Position numbers and translations under genes: made by a program. A stretch of 15,713 nucleotides of DNA, taken from NCBI GenBank assembly GCA_023423995.1, contig JAFAEL010000123.1, forward strand, positions 1 to 15,713, written 5' to 3'. Positions 1-8,352 of this stretch are shown here, in pieces; positions within the stretch are counted from its first letter, which is position 1, and every line of letters starts with the position of its first letter. The notes under the pieces are model-generated. The model did not search any database and had not been told where the DNA came from. It saw only the letters and a list, made by a program, of their open reading frames with translations. The stretch comes from Pseudomonadota bacterium. Its GTDB lineage: Bacteria > Pseudomonadota > Alphaproteobacteria > Rhizobiales > Beijerinckiaceae.

Positions 1-3000
1 AGCCGCCGATCATGTGGGTCGGCTTCATGTTGATGCGCGTGATTGAGTTGTGCACCCCGCCGCGCTGGTTGGTGATCTCGGAGCCGACCGTGTTCACGAT
101 CTTTTCCTGAGCGTGGTACATGATGGCGGAGCCCTGCATGACGCGCTGGGACACGATCGCTCGGGCAGTCACCGCCCCGTTCACGTTGAACGCCTCGATC
201 CAGTCGTTGTCCTCGATGCCGGCTTTCGCGGCGTCCACCTCGCTGATCCAGATCGTTGGACCTCCCCGATTGAGGCTGAGCATCAGGAGGTTTTCGGTGT
301 AGCTGGAGTGGATGCCCCACTTCTGGTGCGGCGTCAGGATATTGAGCTGAATCTCCGGATTGCCGTTCGGCAGCTTGCCGGCGACCTGTGCCACCGTCCT
401 GGTGTCTATGGGCGGACGCCACGTGACGAAACCTTCGCCGAAGGCAAGCATCCACTGGTGATCGAGGAACAGCTGCTGCCGTCCGGTCAGCGTGCGCCAG
501 GGTATGAGTTCGTGGACGTTGGTGTAGCCTGAATTGTAGCAGACGTGCTCGCTTTCCAGCCCCGACCAGACCGGTGACGAGATGATCTTGCGCGGCTGTG
601 CGACGACATCACGGAAGCGGATCTTCTCTTCTTCTTTCCCGAGGGCGAGATGCCTGTGGCTGCGGCCCGTGGCCTTGCTCAGAGCCTCCCAGGCCTTCAC
701 GGCGACTTCGCCGTTCGTCTCGGGCGCCAGCATCAGGACTGTCTCGCAGGCGTCGATCTCGGTAACGACCTTCGGCCTGCCCGAGGTCGGCCCCTCCTCG
801 ACGCGACCATTGAGCTTTCCGAGGAGTGCGATCTCGTGCCTGGTGTCCCAGTTCAGCCCCTTGGTGCCGTTTCCGTGTTCGTCGAGCACCGGCCCAACGG
901 ATGTGAACCGTGCATAGGTGGCCGGATAATCGCGCTCGACCGCGGCGATGCTTGCCATCGTCACGCCCGGTACGGGTTCCGTCTCTCCCCGCCCCCAGTC
1001 GAGCGCAGCATAGGGCTGGGCCAGCTCGGTGGCCGTGTCATGTTGGATGGGCGTGAGCACGATGTCCTTCTCCACGCCCAGTTCGCCCTCGGCGAGCCGT
1101 GAGAAGGTCTGCGCAATGGTCCGGAAGATGTCCCAGTCGCTCCGCGCCTCCCAAAGCGGATCCACCGCGGCCGTCAGCGGGTGGATGAAGGGGTGCATGT
1201 CGGAGGTGTTGAGGTCGTGCTTCTCGTACCAGGTCGCGGTCGGCAGCACGATGTCCGAGTAGAGGCTCGTCGTGGACATCCGGAAATCGATGTTCACCAT
1301 CAGGTCGAGCTTTCCCTTCGGAGCCTCCTCGCGCCACGTCACTTCCTTGGGGCGGATCCCGTCCTCGTTTCCGACCACGCCGTGTTGCGAGCCGATGAGG
1401 TGCTTGAGGAAGTATTCGTGCCCCTTGCCGCTGGCCCCCAGCACGTTCGAGCGCCAGAAGAACATGTTCCGCGGCCAGTTCTGCGGCGCGTCCGGGTCCG
1501 CCATGGCGAGCTTCACCTCGCCCGACTTGAGCATTCCGGGCAGGACCGCGACGGGGTCTCCGCCGCGCGTCTCGATGTCCCGCGCCAGTTTCAGCGGGTT
1601 CGTGCCGAGCTGGGGGGCCCCAGGCAGCCACCCCATCCGCACCGCGCGCAGGTTGTAGTCGAGCATCGAGCCGGACCAGTCCCCGGCGGGTGCTGTCGGC
1701 GAGAGGATATCCGAGACGTCGAGCGTCTCGTAGCGCCACTGGTCGGAGTGAGCGTAGAAGAAGGACGTCCCGTTCATCTGCCTTGGCGGGCGGGTCCAGT
1801 CCGTGGCGAAGGCCAGCGGTAGCCATCCAGCTTGCGGGCGAAGCTTCTCCTGGCCGACGTAGTGGGCCCACCCCCCGCCCGACTTGCCGACGGTCCCGCA
1901 CATGACGAGCAGCGCGATGATGCCGCGATACGTCATGTCCATGTGGTACCAGTGGTTGATGCCCGCCCCGACGATGGCCATGGCGCGGCCGTTCGTCTTC
2001 TCGGCGGTCTCTGCGAACTCGCGGGCCGTCTGCAGGATGGCCTGGCGCGGTACGCCGCAGATGTGCTCGGCCCAGGCAGGCGTGAAGGGCACATCGTCGT
2101 CGTAGCTCTTCGCCACGTCGCCGCCGCCGAAGCCTCGGTCGAGACCGTAGTTGGCGCACATCAGATCGAAGACCGAGGCGACGCGGGCCTCGCCCTCCTT
2201 CAGGCGAACCCTGAGGACGGGCACATGGCGGGTCAGCACCTCCGGGTGGCTCGTGGACACGAAGCTCCCGGGCGCATTGCCGCCGAAATAAGGGAAGGAG
2301 ATCGGGACGCGATCGTCCTCGATTCCTGCCAGCGAGAGGCGAAGCCTCGCCTCCGCGCCACGCCCCTCCTTCTCCTCAAGGTTCCACTTTCCGGGGTCGC
2401 CCCAGCGGAAACCCGCCGAGCCGTGCGGGCAGACGATGTCGCCCTCCTCGCTCATGGCGACGGTCTTCCAGTCCGGGTTCTTCGCCTCGCCCAGGGCGTC
2501 GGCGAAATCCGCCGCGCGCAGGAAGCGCTCCGGGACGAGCCGGCCATCCTGCTCGAGGATTTTCACGAGGAACGGCATATCGCTGTAGCGGCGCGCGTAG
2601 TCCTGGAAGTACGGCACCTGCCGGTCGAGGTAGAACTCCTTCAGCACGACATGGCCGAGGGCGAGCGCGAGCGCCGTATCGGTCCCCTGCTTGGGGTGGA
2701 GCCACATGTCGGCGAACTTGCAGGCCTCGCTGTAATCCGGCGACACCACGACGCTCTTCGTGCCCCTGTAGCGGGCCTCCGTATAGAAGTGGGCGTCGGG
2801 CGAGCGGGTCTGCGGGATGTTGGATCCCCAGACGAGCAGGAATCCCGCATTGTACCAGTCGGCGCTTTCGGGAACGTCCGTCTGCTCCCCCCAGGTCTGC
2901 GGCGAGGACGGGGGCAGGTCGCAGTACCAGTCGTAGAAGCTCAGGCTCGTGGCGCCGAGGAGGGACAGGTAGCGCGACCCCGCCGCGTAGGAGATCATGG

Positions 3001-3583
3001 ACATCGCGGGGATCGGCGAGAAGCCGACGATGCGGTCCGGCCCGTATTCCTTGATGGTGTGGATATTGGCCGCCGCGATGATCTCGGAGACCTCGTCCCA
3101 GGCTGCGCGCACGAAGCCGCCGCGCCCGCGGCGGGTCACCCAGCTCGATCGGGCCTCCGGGTCCGCAACGATCTTGCGCCAGGCATCGACCGGCTCGAGT
3201 GACCGACGCGCCTCGCGCCAGGCCTTCAGCAGCCGCCCGCGGACGAGCGGGTATTTCACACGCGTGCCGGAATACAGGTACCAGCTGTAGCTCGCTCCCC
3301 GGGGACAGCCGCGCGGCTCGTGGTTCGGCAGGTCCGGCCGCGTACGGGGGTAGTCGGTCTGCTGCGTCTCCCAGGTGACGATGCCGCCCTTGACGTAGAT
3401 CTTCCAGGAGCAGGACCCGGTGCAGTTCACGCCGTGGGTGGAGCGCACGATCTTGTCCGACGCCCAGCGCTTCCGATAGGCGTCCTCCCAGGCGCGGGGC
3501 TCGTCTGTCGTGATGCCCCAGCCTTCAGAGAACTTGTCGCGTCGCTGGCGGAAGAACGTCAGCCGGTCGAGGAAGTGGCTCAT
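1..3583 (-). CDS. narG: Respiratory nitrate reductase, alpha (molybdenum) subunit NarG; C-terminus cut by window edge
   Basis: NarG is the cytoplasm-facing catalytic subunit of membrane-bound nitrate reductase NarGHI. It reduces nitrate to nitrite at a Mo-bis-MGD centre with electrons passed from quinol through NarI and NarH. The frame starts at ATG 3583 and stays in register to the left edge, giving 1194 residues. E. coli NarG (recalled, 1247 residues) continues about 46 residues past the equivalent point. The N-terminus MSHFLDRLTFFRQ resembles that of E. coli NarG. The FS0 [4Fe-4S] ligands are visible as H50, C54, C58 (HGVNCTGSC) and C93 (RGCPRG). The predicted Mo ligand is D222 in YCDLPP (codon 2918-2920). 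The last visible residues, KPTHMIGG, are also family-typical. No export signal is evident, as expected for NarG. The start overlaps the narK stop by ATGA, so translation is probably coupled. The order narK-narG matches narKGHJI-type operons of denitrifiers; narHJI should lie beyond the left edge. Confidence 0.97.
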   Translation of the reverse strand, partial: MSHFLDRLTFFRQRRDKFSEGWGITTDEPRAWEDAYRKRWASDKIVRSTHGVNCTGSCSWKIYVKGGIVTWETQQTDYPRTRPDLPNHEPRGCPRGASYSWYLYSGTRVKYPLVRGRLLKAWREARRSLEPVDAWRKIVADPEARSSWVTRRGRGGFVRAAWDEVSEIIAAANIHTIKEYGPDRIVGFSPIPAMSMISYAAGSRYLSLLGATSLSFYDWYCDLPPSSPQTWGEQTDVPESADWYNAGFLLVWGSNIPQTRSPDAHFYTEARYRGTKSVVVSPDYSEACKFADMWLHPKQGTDTALALALGHVVLKEFYLDRQVPYFQDYARRYSDMPFLVKILEQDGRLVPERFLRAADFADALGEAKNPDWKTVAMSEEGDIVCPHGSAGFRWGDPGKWNLEEKEGRGAEARLRLSLAGIEDDRVPISFPYFGGNAPGSFVSTSHPEVLTRHVPVLRVRLKEGEARVASVFDLMCANYGLDRGFGGGDVAKSYDDDVPFTPAWAEHICGVPRQAILQTAREFAETAEKTNGRAMAIVGAGINHWYHMDMTYRGIIALLVMCGTVGKSGGGWAHYVGQEKLRPQAGWLPLAFATDWTRPPRQMNGTSFFYAHSDQWRYETLDVSDILSPTAPAGDWSGSMLDYNLRAVRMGWLPGAPQLGTNPLKLARDIETRGGDPVAVLPGMLKSGEVKLAMADPDAPQNWPRNMFFWRSNVLGASGKGHEYFLKHLIGSQHGVVGNEDGIRPKEVTWREEAPKGKLDLMVNIDFRMSTTSLYSDIVLPTATWYEKHDLNTSDMHPFIHPLTAAVDPLWEARSDWDIFRTIAQTFSRLAEGELGVEKDIVLTPIQHDTATELAQPYAALDWGRGETEPVPGVTMASIAAVERDYPATYARFTSVGPVLDEHGNGTKGLNWDTRHEIALLGKLNGRVEEGPTSGRPKVVTEIDACETVLMLAPETNGEVAVKAWEALSKATGRSHRHLALGKEEEKIRFRDVVAQPRKIISSPVWSGLESEHVCYNSGYTNVHELIPWRTLTGRQQLFLDHQWMLAFGEGFVTWRPPIDTRTVAQVAGKLPNGNPEIQLNILTPHQKWGIHSSYTENLLMLSLNRGGPTIWISEVDAAKAGIEDNDWIEAFNVNGAVTARAIVSQRVMQGSAIMYHAQEKIVNTVGSEITNQRGGVHNSITRINMKPTHMIGG

Positions 3584-6324
3584 GCGCGTTGCTCCGCCGT
3601 CCTGAAGAGCCCGCGCGGCCCGGTATAGAAGTACCAGGTGGCGACAGCGCAGGTGATGAAGAAGAAGGCGAAGCCGTAGAGCGCGGCATCCGCCGTGCCC
3701 GACGCCTCGATCGAGCTTCCGAGCGCCTTGGGGATGAAGAAGGCGCCGTATGCCGCGATGGCGGAAATGAAGCCGGTGATCGCCGCGCTCTCGCGCTCGG
3801 CCTCGTGGCGCCGCTCCTCGGCGCCCATCCCGGGCTCCGCGTCCACCACGCGCGACATGATCCCCGGCACCATCTGGAACGTGGAGGCGTTCCCGACCCC
3901 GCTCGCGAAGAAGAGCAGGAGCGTCATGGCGAAGAAGAAGGGGAAGCTCTGCATCCCGAGCGCCACGACCATGAGGATCGTCGCGACGGTCATGACGATG
4001 AACACCCAGAAGCTGACGCGCTCTCCGCCCAGGCGGTCGGAGAGCCCGCCCGAGAAGGCCCGGGACAGGGCGCCGACGAGCGGCCCTATGAAGGCGTAGC
4101 GCAGGACGTCGACGTCCGGGAAAACCAGCCGCGTGAGCAGCGGAAAGGCGGCCGAGACCCCGATGAAGGTGCCGAACGTGCCCGTGTAGAGCCAGCACAT
4201 CACCCAGGTGTGCAGGCGCCGGAAGATCACCGCCTGCTCGGTGAAGGACGCCTTGGCCGACCCGATATCGTTCATGCCGAACCAGGCGAGGATCACGCCG
4301 AGGCTGACCAGCGGCACCCAGAAGAAGCCGGCATTCTGGAGCCAGATCGACGTGCCCTGGGCGGTGGTCTGCGGGCCGCCGGCGAGGTACCCGAACAGGC
4401 CCATCGAGATGACGATCGGCACCACGAGCTGCATGACGCTTACACCGAGATTCCCGATGCCGGAATTGATTGCCAGGGCGCGTCCCTTCTCCTTCCTGGG
4501 AAAGAAGAACGAGATGTTGGCGACGGAGGAGGCGAAGTTGCCGCCGCCGAACCCGCACAACAGCGCGAGCGCGAGGAACACCAGGTAGGGCGTCTGCGGA
4601 TTCTGGACCGCATAGCCGATACCGAAGGCAGGGATCAGCAGCGAGGCAGTGGAGACGGCGGTCCACAGCCGTCCGCCGAAGATCGGCACCAAGAAGGAAT
4701 AGAAGATGCGCAGCGTCGCGCCCGAGATGCCTGGGATCGCGGCAAGCCAGAAGAGCTGGTTCGGCGTGAAGTTGAAGCCGACCGCAGGCAGGCGCGCCAC
4801 GACGATGCTCCAGACCTGCCAGACCGCGAAGGCGAGCGCGAGGCAGTAGGTCGAGATCCAGAGATTGCGCCGCGCGATGCGCCGGCCGGTCTGTTCCCAG
4901 AAGACCGGATCCTCAGGCCGCCAATCGGTGAGGACGTAGTCGTCCCGTGCGGGACGCTCGGGCGCCTGGAGTTCGCCGGCCACCCGTGCCGGTGCCGCGG
5001 CCGGTATCGCTCCGGCCCCACGCTGCGCCGCCGCGAGACCGCTGGGAGCGAAGGTCGCCGCGCCGGTGGCCGCACTCCGCTCGAGGCCCTGGATGGCGAC
5101 GTGCATCCAGATGAGGGACGCCGTCACGACCAGGAACAGGAGCGCGAAACACCCCGTCCGGATGCCGATCAGGTCCTCGAGGACGCCGAAGGACAGCGGC
5201 AGCAGGAAGCCGCCAAGGCCGCCGATCATCCCGACAAGGCCGCTGACCGCGCCGACCTGCTCGGGATAGTAGACCGGCACGTGCTTGAAGACGGCGGCCT
5301 TGCCGAGGCTCATGAAAAAGCCAAGTACGAACATGATCACCAGGAAGGGGACGAGATCCATGCTCGTCGAGAAGGTGATCGGCCCGTTGATGCCCTGGAT
5401 GATGTAGGTCGTCGGCGGGTAGGACAGCATGAAGGTGCAGACGACGCCGACACCGAAGGTCCAGTAGAGCACCGCGCGTGCGCCGTAGCGGTCGGAGAGC
5501 GATCCGCCATAGATGCGGAAGAGGCTCGCCGGGATGGAGTAGAAGGCGGCCAGCATGCCGGCAGTCTTGACTGAAAGGCCATAGACTTCGATCAGGTAAT
5601 GCGGCAGCCACAGCGAGATCGCCACGAACGCGCCGAAAACGAAGAAGTAGTACAGCGAGAAGCGCCAGACTTGCGCGTGCGCCAGGACCTTGAACTGCGA
5701 CAGAAACGGTTCGCGTGCGATCTGCGCCCGGGCCTCGTCGCGGGGCTCATCCTTGGTGAGCAGGAGAAAGATGACGGCGGAGATTGCGAGGCCCAGCGCC
5801 CAGACGTCGGCGACGCCGCGCCATCCCATCGCGACCATCACCATCGGAGCGAGGAATTTGGTGACGGCGGCGCCAACGTTTCCGGCCCCGAAGATGCCGA
5901 GCGCCAGGCCCTGCCGCTCCGGCGGGAAGAAGCGGGACACATAGGGAACGCCGACGGAGAACGTACCACCCGAAAGCCCGACCAGAAGGCCTGCCAGCAG
6001 CATTTTCGGGTAGGTGTCGGCCCAGTTCAGCGCGTAGGTGGCGGCCGCCGATATGAACATCAGGGCCGCGAAGATCTTCCGGCCCCCGTACTTGTCGGTC
6101 CACACTCCGAGGACGATGCGCGAGACGGAGCCGGAGAGGATCGGGATCCCGGCCAGCAGGCCGAATTCCGTCTCGGAGAGGCCGAGCTCGGACTTAATCC
6201 CCAGACCGATGATCGCGAAGATCGTCCAAACTGCGAAAGAAGCCGTGAAGGCAAAAGTGCTCGTCCACAGGACGCGATCAGCACCCTCAACGACTTCAAA
6301 GGGACGAGCGATTGAAGTCGACAA
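3580..6324 (-). CDS. narK: Fused NarK1-NarK2 nitrate/nitrite transporter (two MFS domains)
   Basis: This 914-residue protein has two complete major-facilitator domains in tandem, each about 12 membrane segments, with an Ala/Pro-rich linker at about residues 414-480. The first half (about 1-413) resembles NarK1-type proton-coupled nitrate importers. The second (about 481-905) resembles NarK2-type nitrate/nitrite exchangers. Each half keeps the two arginines expected in the substrate pocket: R69 (SGSVSRIVLG) and R270 in the first, R539 (SGATLRIFYS) and R755 in the second. Each also has the Gly-rich nitrate-signature region (about 115-139 and 341-373; about 590-616). Fused NarK of this kind is known from Paracoccus denitrificans. 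It probably feeds nitrate to NarG, whose gene follows with a 4-base overlap. The long frame begins at TTG 6324, preceded by GGAG at a 7-base spacing. A better Shine-Dalgarno/ATG pair at 6340 is out of frame (see the separate entry), so the true N-terminus is uncertain while the body is not. Confidence 0.95.
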   Translation of the reverse strand: MSTSIARPFEVVEGADRVLWTSTFAFTASFAVWTIFAIIGLGIKSELGLSETEFGLLAGIPILSGSVSRIVLGVWTDKYGGRKIFAALMFISAAATYALNWADTYPKMLLAGLLVGLSGGTFSVGVPYVSRFFPPERQGLALGIFGAGNVGAAVTKFLAPMVMVAMGWRGVADVWALGLAISAVIFLLLTKDEPRDEARAQIAREPFLSQFKVLAHAQVWRFSLYYFFVFGAFVAISLWLPHYLIEVYGLSVKTAGMLAAFYSIPASLFRIYGGSLSDRYGARAVLYWTFGVGVVCTFMLSYPPTTYIIQGINGPITFSTSMDLVPFLVIMFVLGFFMSLGKAAVFKHVPVYYPEQVGAVSGLVGMIGGLGGFLLPLSFGVLEDLIGIRTGCFALLFLVVTASLIWMHVAIQGLERSAATGAATFAPSGLAAAQRGAGAIPAAAPARVAGELQAPERPARDDYVLTDWRPEDPVFWEQTGRRIARRNLWISTYCLALAFAVWQVWSIVVARLPAVGFNFTPNQLFWLAAIPGISGATLRIFYSFLVPIFGGRLWTAVSTASLLIPAFGIGYAVQNPQTPYLVFLALALLCGFGGGNFASSVANISFFFPRKEKGRALAINSGIGNLGVSVMQLVVPIVISMGLFGYLAGGPQTTAQGTSIWLQNAGFFWVPLVSLGVILAWFGMNDIGSAKASFTEQAVIFRRLHTWVMCWLYTGTFGTFIGVSAAFPLLTRLVFPDVDVLRYAFIGPLVGALSRAFSGGLSDRLGGERVSFWVFIVMTVATILMVVALGMQSFPFFFAMTLLLFFASGVGNASTFQMVPGIMSRVVDAEPGMGAEERRHEAERESAAITGFISAIAAYGAFFIPKALGSSIEASGTADAALYGFAFFFITCAVATWYFYTGPRGLFRTAEQRA

Positions 6325-6340
6325 ACAGCTTCTCCGCCAT
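6296..6340 (-). CDS. Candidate 14-codon leader frame, or true 5' end of narK separated by a one-base shift
   Basis: ATG 6340 has an excellent ribosome binding site (AAGGAGG, 5-base spacer). It opens the frame MAEKLFVDFNRSSL, which ends at TGA 6298-6296 and overlaps the TTG start of the long narK frame in another register. The last sense codon and stop read CTT-TGA. Skipping one T there would continue directly as GAA GTC GTT (EVVEGAD), the conserved beginning of NarK. Three readings are possible: a translated leader peptide coupled to the TTG start; a single-base indel (mutation or sequence error) in the CCCTTT run; or a +1 programmed frameshift of the kind used by prfB. The prfB-style upstream Shine-Dalgarno-like stimulator is not visible, so I favour the indel or the leader reading. 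Confidence 0.4.
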   Translation of the reverse strand: MAEKLFVDFNRSSL

Positions 6341-6826
6341 GTGCGCCTCCTTAAGGAGGGGCGGGAAATTATTGATCTAGTCTAGAACCCATCGTATCTC
6401 GGAAGTCTAGTCCCGTTTACTGTTCTAAAACATACGCAGCGATCGGAACTACGAAAGGCGGGATCGGGCCTTTGCTGGCCTTGAAACAGCACCGCAGATC
6501 GCGCTCGCGCCGCGCCGTGGCCGCGCGGCCCCAGTCCGGCATCCGGGCCGTCCACTGAGCTTAAGCTCCTGGAATTCAGCCGGCGACAGGGCTCGGTGGC
6601 GCCATTCTGACGCGGGAATTCGCTTTCGCGATGGCAACGACAAGGTCCGCTGGCGTTCGCCGTGCATGGCCGCCCCGCGCGCCATTGCTCCTGCTGGCGA
6701 AGATCTCTCGCGCGGCTTCGGCTGTGCCCTCCAACGAAAGTGCGTTCGGTCCTGGACTGAACTCGTCCTGCCGGAACGCTAGTCGATCCTGCTGTTTCTC
6801 CTGGGCTGGTTCAGACAAGCGGCGCA
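6341..6826. other. Divergent intergenic region between narK and the RND efflux operon
   Basis: About 490 bases should hold the leftward nitrate-operon promoter and the rightward efflux promoter. The part next to narK (6361-6440) is less GC-rich and contains several CTAG-bearing repeats (around 6377-6386 and 6406-6410). There is one TTGAT half-site at 6372-6376, but its partner half is TCTAG instead of ATCAA, so no convincing FNR/NNR-type anaerobox can be claimed. The rest, 6450-6826, is GC-rich with short frames on both strands that I do not recognise. I see no terminator, tRNA or repeat array. Confidence 0.5.
6346..6359 (-). promoter_or_regulatory. Ribosome binding site of the narK leader within a perfect 14-base palindrome
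   Basis: CCTCCTTAAGGAGG is its own reverse complement. On the narK strand the second arm carries AAGGAGG (6352-6346), five bases before ATG 6340. The first arm, CCTCC, is a matching anti-Shine-Dalgarno. In RNA the two arms could pair as a 5-base GC-rich stem with a UUAA loop, masking the ribosome binding site. Whether this short hairpin is stable enough to regulate translation cannot be judged by eye. On the DNA level it could also be a small operator. Confidence 0.4.
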
Positions 6827-8245
6827 ATGTCCGGCAGGTTCGAGATCCGCATGCGTGTGGTGCTCCTCGCACTAGGCGCGTTCTGTTTTCCCGCGGTCTC
6901 GACCGCGCTCGGGCAGGCCGGGCCGGCCGGCCCGCCTGCCGTGGGCATCATCGCGGCCCAAACCGAGCCGATTACTCAGACAGAGCAGTTCATCGGCCGG
7001 ATCGAGGCGGTGCAGCGTGTCGACGTCGTGGCCCGCGTGACGGCATTCCTGGAGAAACGGTACTTCGTCGAAGGCGCGGACGTGAAGGAGGGCGATCTGC
7101 TCTATCTTCTCGAGCAGGGGCCATTCCAGGCGGCGGTCGCGGCGCAGCAGGCACAGATCGCGCAGGTCGAAGCGCAACTGGAGAACGCGCGCCTCACCAC
7201 GCAACGCGCCAAGACCCTTCTGGGCGGGCCGGCCGGGCAGCAATCCACCTATGATGCGGCGCTCGCCAACCAGCGCGCCTTGGAGGCGCAAGTCGAGGCG
7301 GCCCAGGCCCAGCTCAAGGTGGCGGAGATCAATCTCGGCTACACGGAAATCCGCTCACCGATCAACGGCCAGATCGGGCGCACCGCCCTCACGATAGGCA
7401 ACGTGGTTGGGCCGAGTTCCGGCGTGCTGGCCACGATCATCAGCCAGGACCCGATGTACGTGACCTTCCCGGTTCCGGTCCGGGAGGCGATCGATCTGCG
7501 GGCGCGCTATGCGCCTGCCGGCGGGTTCGACGCGGTCCTAATCCGCGCGAGGCTTCCGGACGGCCGTCTCTACGATCACGCCGGCAAGCTCGACTTCGTC
7601 AACAACACGATTGCCACGAACACCGACACGATCCTGCTTCGCGGTGTGCTGCCGAATCCCCCGATCTTCAATCCGGCCCGGACACCCGTCACGGTCCGCG
7701 AGTTGACCGATGGCGAATTCGTGACCGTTCTCCTTCAAGGGGTCGAGCCGGTCGAAGTGGTCGCGATTCCGCGGGCTGCGGTGCTTGTCGACCAGCAGGG
7801 CAGCTACGTCTACGTGCTCGGGCCGGGGAACAGGGCCGAGGAGCGCCGAATCCAGCTTGGCCAATCGACCACGACGGTCGCGGCAGTGAAGAGCGGTCTA
7901 CGGGCCGGTGAGCAGGTCATCACGGAAGGACTCCAACGCGTCCGGCCGGGCGAGACCGTCTCGCCTGGCCCCGCGGACGCAGCCCTCCAGAGGATGATGC
8001 GGGACTCGGCCCGAACCGGAATGATGCCGGCGGACTTTCAGGGCGGACAAGCCTCGGGAGGGAACGCGGCGCAGGGAGGCGGCAGCGCAGGGCAGGCGGG
8101 TCCGGGCATGGCGGGCGGCAGGGAGACCGGGAAGCCTTCGAACGCCCCGGGCGCATCCGTATCACCGCCGGCCGGGCAGGCTTCGGGAGGGGCTGCCGGC
8201 GGAGCGATACCGAGCGCCGGCAGCAGCCCGAGCGAGCGGCGTTAG
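6827..8245 (+). CDS. RND efflux periplasmic adaptor (membrane fusion protein, AcrA/MexA family)
   Basis: This 472-residue protein is the periplasmic adaptor that would bridge an inner-membrane RND pump and an outer-membrane channel. An N-terminal signal sequence (about residues 9-30, VVLLALGAF then STALGQA) lacks a convincing lipobox, so a lipoprotein is not supported. Two lipoyl half-motifs (about 58-100 and 168-205, the latter with YTEIRSPINGQIG) flank a short Ala/Gln-rich alpha-hairpin (about 100-167). The beta-barrel and membrane-proximal domains follow to about 385. Residues 399-472 form a Gly/Ala/Ser/Pro-rich low-complexity tail beyond the usual family end. ATG 6827 has no clear ribosome binding site; the in-frame ATG 6851 (MRVVLLALG) is an equally good start for a shorter signal peptide. 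The permease gene follows 107 bases downstream, as in acrAB/mexAB operons. The exported substrate is not predictable from sequence. Confidence 0.93.
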   Translation: MSGRFEIRMRVVLLALGAFCFPAVSTALGQAGPAGPPAVGIIAAQTEPITQTEQFIGRIEAVQRVDVVARVTAFLEKRYFVEGADVKEGDLLYLLEQGPFQAAVAAQQAQIAQVEAQLENARLTTQRAKTLLGGPAGQQSTYDAALANQRALEAQVEAAQAQLKVAEINLGYTEIRSPINGQIGRTALTIGNVVGPSSGVLATIISQDPMYVTFPVPVREAIDLRARYAPAGGFDAVLIRARLPDGRLYDHAGKLDFVNNTIATNTDTILLRGVLPNPPIFNPARTPVTVRELTDGEFVTVLLQGVEPVEVVAIPRAAVLVDQQGSYVYVLGPGNRAEERRIQLGQSTTTVAAVKSGLRAGEQVITEGLQRVRPGETVSPGPADAALQRMMRDSARTGMMPADFQGGQASGGNAAQGGGSAGQAGPGMAGGRETGKPSNAPGASVSPPAGQASGGAAGGAIPSAGSSPSERR

Positions 8246-8352
8246 CCCAGCATGGGACGCCGCCTGCCTTGCGCCGTCCCGTTTCTCGCTCCGCGATCCG
8301 TCGTCCCGGATCGAACTCCGGTTGTCCCCCGTGACCTGGCCCGAGGCGCGTC

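Noticed and set aside
1832..3202. 456-codon plus-strand frame opposite narG, and a 373-codon minus-strand frame at 1038-2159 in another register
   Set aside because: Both are by-products of GC-rich narG; their translations show low-complexity composition and no family motif.
3589..5574. 661-codon open frame on the plus strand opposite narK
   Set aside because: It lies antisense to a strongly conserved transporter, its translation is rich in Arg/Glu/Asp/Pro/His without domains, and long antisense frames are expected in GC-rich genes.
6372..6385. FNR/NNR-type anaerobox upstream of narK (TTGAT half-site)
   Set aside because: Only one half matches; the other reads TCTAG instead of ATCAA, so a real site cannot be claimed.
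6449..6872. Two overlapping minus-strand frames (78 and 98 codons) between narK and the efflux operon
   Set aside because: No recognisable motifs; the 98-codon frame runs into the adaptor gene start.
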